Of a stretch of 64,000 nucleotides of DNA, positions 62,283 to 64,000 are shown piece by piece. Every line of letters begins with the position of its first letter. Position 1 is the stretch's first letter. The stretch comes from Hymenobacter siberiensis (GTDB taxonomy: Bacteria > Bacteroidota > Bacteroidia > Cytophagales > Hymenobacteraceae), in NCBI RefSeq assembly GCF_018967865.2, contig NZ_JAHLZY020000001.1:3596001-3660000 (forward strand), written 5' to 3'. Below the pieces are notes generated by a model. The model worked only from the letters and a program-made list of their open reading frames with translations. It ran no database searches and was not told the origin of the DNA. A program made the position numbers and the translations under genes.

Positions 62283-62324
62283 CTAACAACAACAGCAACA
62301 GCATCCTACCACGGCCACGCGCAT
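62283..62324 (-). CDS. Polycysteine leader peptide MRVAVVGCCCCCC
   Basis: Minus strand ATG at 62324 opens a 13-codon frame: M-R-V-A-V-V-G followed by TGC TGT TGC TGT TGT TGT and a TAG at 62283-62285. Six consecutive cysteine codons at the end of a tiny frame are the mark of a cysteine attenuator: ribosome stalling at low charged tRNA-Cys would change folding of the downstream leader. Such polycysteine leader frames are known from mycobacteria upstream of sulfur-assimilation operons. The only gene downstream on this strand is the TonB receptor at 59208-61979. A near-promoter box is not clear. Confidence 0.75.
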   Translation of the reverse strand: MRVAVVGCCCCCC

Positions 62325-62524
62325 GAACGCTGGCAAGCTGGCAAGGTTCGGGGAAAAGCTGGGAGAGGCCAGCCGATTGCCCGATAAGGGGGCGGCTGCG
62401 AGGAATTGTATCACGAGATAAGCATAAAGTCAGATTGCCGGGCCACGGCAGCGGCCGGAATCGAGTGGGTATAAGCGACGGGCGCGGCAAATGTTTTTCG
62501 CATCCGTCTGGTAATTCAAAAATC
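62325..62524. promoter_or_regulatory. Upstream region of the polycysteine leader
   Basis: No gene is visible here. It should hold the promoter of the leader/receptor transcript; AACCTTGC near 62344 on the minus strand is the best -7 candidate but matches poorly. Confidence 0.3.
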
Positions 62525-62623
62525 CTGTCATTCTGAGCTTGCGAAGAACCTTGTCACGGTCGAATAGCCAGGTTCAAATACGTTCCAGCCGTGATAAGGT
62601 CCTTCGCAAGCTCAGGATGACAG
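62525..62623. repeat. Palindromic element, family B (CTGTCATTCTGAGCTTGCGA), copy 4
   Basis: CTGTCATTCTGAGCTTGCGA on the left faces its inverted copy ending CAGGATGACAG on the right; inner CCTTGTCACGG faces CCGTGATAAGG. It shares AAGGTCCTTCGC and AGGATGACA with the copy at 21610-21717. Confidence 0.85.
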
Positions 62624-62663
62624 ACGCTAAAAAAACCCGTCATAACCAACTACTAAGGCTGCA

Positions 62664-63671
62664 CTACCGCTCCCACCACTGCGAATTCAGTGGACCGGCG
62701 GCTACGTCCATGCGCTGGCCGGGGGCGGGCAGCAGCAGCGGTACTTCGGGCCCGGCGGCTTCGAGCAGGCGTTGCACGGGCTGCCGCCAGGCATGAAAGG
62801 CCAAGTTGAACGTGCCCCAGTGCAGCGGCAGCAGCGGGCAGCCGCCCAGCAGCCGGTGGGCCGCGAAGGCGTGGTCGGGGCCCAGGTGGATATCGGCCCA
62901 CGCGGGGTCGGCAGCGCCGATTTCCAGCATCGTCAAATCGAACGGCCTGTAGGCCTCCCCTATCTGCCGGAAGCCTTCTTCGAAGGGGCCGGAATCGCCG
63001 CCAAGAAACACTTTGTGCGTTGGCCCGAGCAGGCACCAGGAGGCCCATAGCGTATTATTGCTGGTGAGGCCCCGACCCGAGAAATGCCGGGCCGGCGTAG
63101 CCACCAGCGTAAAATCGTCGCCCAACCGGGCCGATTCCCACCAGCTCAGCTCGGTGATGCTGACGGCGGGTACGCCCCAACGGCGCAGGTGCGCGCCCAC
63201 ACCCAGTGGGCAGAAAAACGGCACGCCCGTGCGGCCCAGCACCCGAATGGCGGCGGGGTCGAGGTGGTCGTAATGGTCGTGCGAGAGGACGACGGCGTCC
63301 AGATTCGGCAGCTTATCCAAAGCCAGCGGCGGGACAAAAAACCGCTTCGGCCCCACCAGCTGCGACGGCGACACCCGCTCGCTCCACACAGGGTCGGCGA
63401 GGATGCGGCGGTCATCGATTTCGAACAGCATGCTGCTGTGGCCCAGCTAGGTGGCGCGCAGGGCCGTGGCCGACACGGGGGCCGCCAGGGCAGCAACATC
63501 GGCCCGGAAAGGACCAAGGGGCTTTTGGGGCTCCCGCTCAGCCTTTTCACACAACCAGCGCTTGAGGAGCACGCCGTAGCCGGAGGGCGGGCCAACACGC
63601 GTGGGCACGGCGTTCTGGTAGATTTTGCCGGTGCGAACGGCTTGCAGGCGGGCGGAGGCTACTGGTTTCAT
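62664..63671 (-). pseudogene. MBL-fold metallo-hydrolase gene with an in-frame amber codon
   Basis: From ATG 63671 (MKPVASARLQAVRTGKIYQN) the frame runs through VPTRVGPPSGYGVLLKRWLC to a TAG at 63447-63449 and continues in frame as LGHSSMLFEIDDRRILADPV; related enzymes have Trp there (TWLGHS), so TGG-to-TAG explains the stop. The downstream part has the metal site SHDHYDHLD, then PARHFSGRG and HWGTFNLAFHAW. It resembles the NAPE-PLD/UlaG-like lactamase-fold family. Translation might restart at the Met 8 codons later (63431), but the substrate-facing N-terminus would be missing. Confidence 0.75.
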
Positions 63672-63748
63672 CGCGAGCACAGACGAAGCAGCGGCCGCAA
63701 TGTTTGATGAAGGACCGGAAAGCTGTGCTAAAGGTGGGAGCCCCGAAC

Positions 63749-63823
63749 GTGCTTTCCCAGAGTCGTTGCGCCGGTCTGACCGCCTAGGGCGGTCAGACCG
63801 GCGCAACGACTCTGGGAAAGCAC
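63749..63823. repeat. Near-perfect 75-base palindrome (family D, second copy)
   Basis: GTGCTTTCCCAGAGTCGTTG and the rest of a 37-base arm are matched exactly by the inverted right arm about the centre CCGCCTAGGGCGG. The GTCGTTG/GGTCTGACCGCC core is shared with 55825-55998. It separates the metallo-hydrolase gene from the edge gene. Confidence 0.9.
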
Positions 63824-63853
63824 GGCCTGAAGATTCTGCCTTTACGGGCGAGG

Positions 63854-64000
63854 CTAAAAATCGGCTTTTATGCCCAGCGCCAAGGTCAGCAGCTGGCCGA
63901 AGCCCAGGCCGCCGTTGCGGTTATTGAGGTAGCTAGCAAGGTACAAATCGTTACTACCCAGCTCATAATACAGGGATATTTTGCGCGGCTGGCCGGTGGC
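63854..64000 (-). CDS. C-terminal end of a probable outer-membrane protein (cut by window edge)
   Basis: 48 codons are visible before the TAG at 63854: [20 protein letters not shown] then [16 protein letters not shown]. Alternating aromatic and polar residues and the terminal phenylalanine are typical of the last strands of an outer-membrane beta-barrel. The family cannot be named from this fragment. Confidence 0.6.
   Translation of the reverse strand, partial: ATGQPRKISLYYELGSNDLYLASYLNNRNGGLGFGQLLTLALGIKADF

Overview
The window looks like the chromosome of a GC-rich member of the Bacteroidota, most like Hymenobacter or a close relative in the Cytophagales. The evidence is a Rho factor with a very long Q/N/R/P-rich insert, CarboxypepD_reg-type TonB-dependent receptors, a T9SS-type C-terminal sorting domain, OmpA/glycine-zipper envelope proteins, TACCTTTG-type (TAnnTTTG) promoter boxes close to start codons, and many palindromic intergenic repeats. 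I see no rRNA, tRNA, CRISPR array, prophage or transposase gene.

Layout. 0-7 kb: an edge fragment of a membrane protein, a membrane protein with a winged-helix regulator, a two-component system, a methyltransferase, a UbiA-type prenyltransferase, a lipoprotein and a DsbA/FrnE-like protein. 7-15 kb: rho, serS, a UBP zinc-finger protein, a GT9 glycosyltransferase and a PolX protein whose polymerase aspartates appear lost. 15-19.4 kb: a four-gene module of thioredoxin, ApbE flavin transferase, DUF4266 lipoprotein and DUF3570 predicted outer-membrane protein. 19.5-26.9 kb: EVE protein, secreted proteins of unknown function, pepP, a small secreted protein with an amber-interrupted duplicate, and trxA. 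27-37 kb: a T9SS-type secreted protein gene broken by two frameshifts, dnaE carrying a full LAGLIDADG intein, and a LysM/transglycosylase. 37-44.4 kb: a TonB-linked receptor, an O-methyltransferase, a frameshifted SRA-YDG gene, an M16 peptidase, a second GT9 gene with a palindromic repeat inside its reading frame, and an Lrp regulator. 44.5-55.8 kb: dsbD, a CBS/CorC protein, gamma carbonic anhydrase, a radical SAM protein, nth, three glycine-zipper proteins (two with OmpA domains), accD and a coiled-coil OmpA lipoprotein. 56-64 kb: two paralogous TonB receptors, the second preceded by a 13-codon reading frame ending in six cysteine codons, an amber-interrupted metallo-hydrolase gene and the end of an outer-membrane protein gene.

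The strongest points for follow-up are: (1) the polycysteine leader upstream of the 59208-61979 receptor, suggesting cysteine- or sulfur-responsive attenuation of an outer-membrane transporter; (2) the thioredoxin/ApbE/DUF4266/DUF3570 module, a likely extracytoplasmic flavin/thiol system of unknown role; (3) the DnaE intein; and (4) the dense set of palindromic elements, which touch stop codons, nest inside one another, supply the apparent N-terminus of nth and, in one case, are translated in frame. Several genes (left edge, 25786, 27000-29246, 41374, 63671) carry single in-frame ambers or frameshifts, so either gene decay or residual sequence error is present. All functional calls rest on motif recognition by eye; no database search was run.
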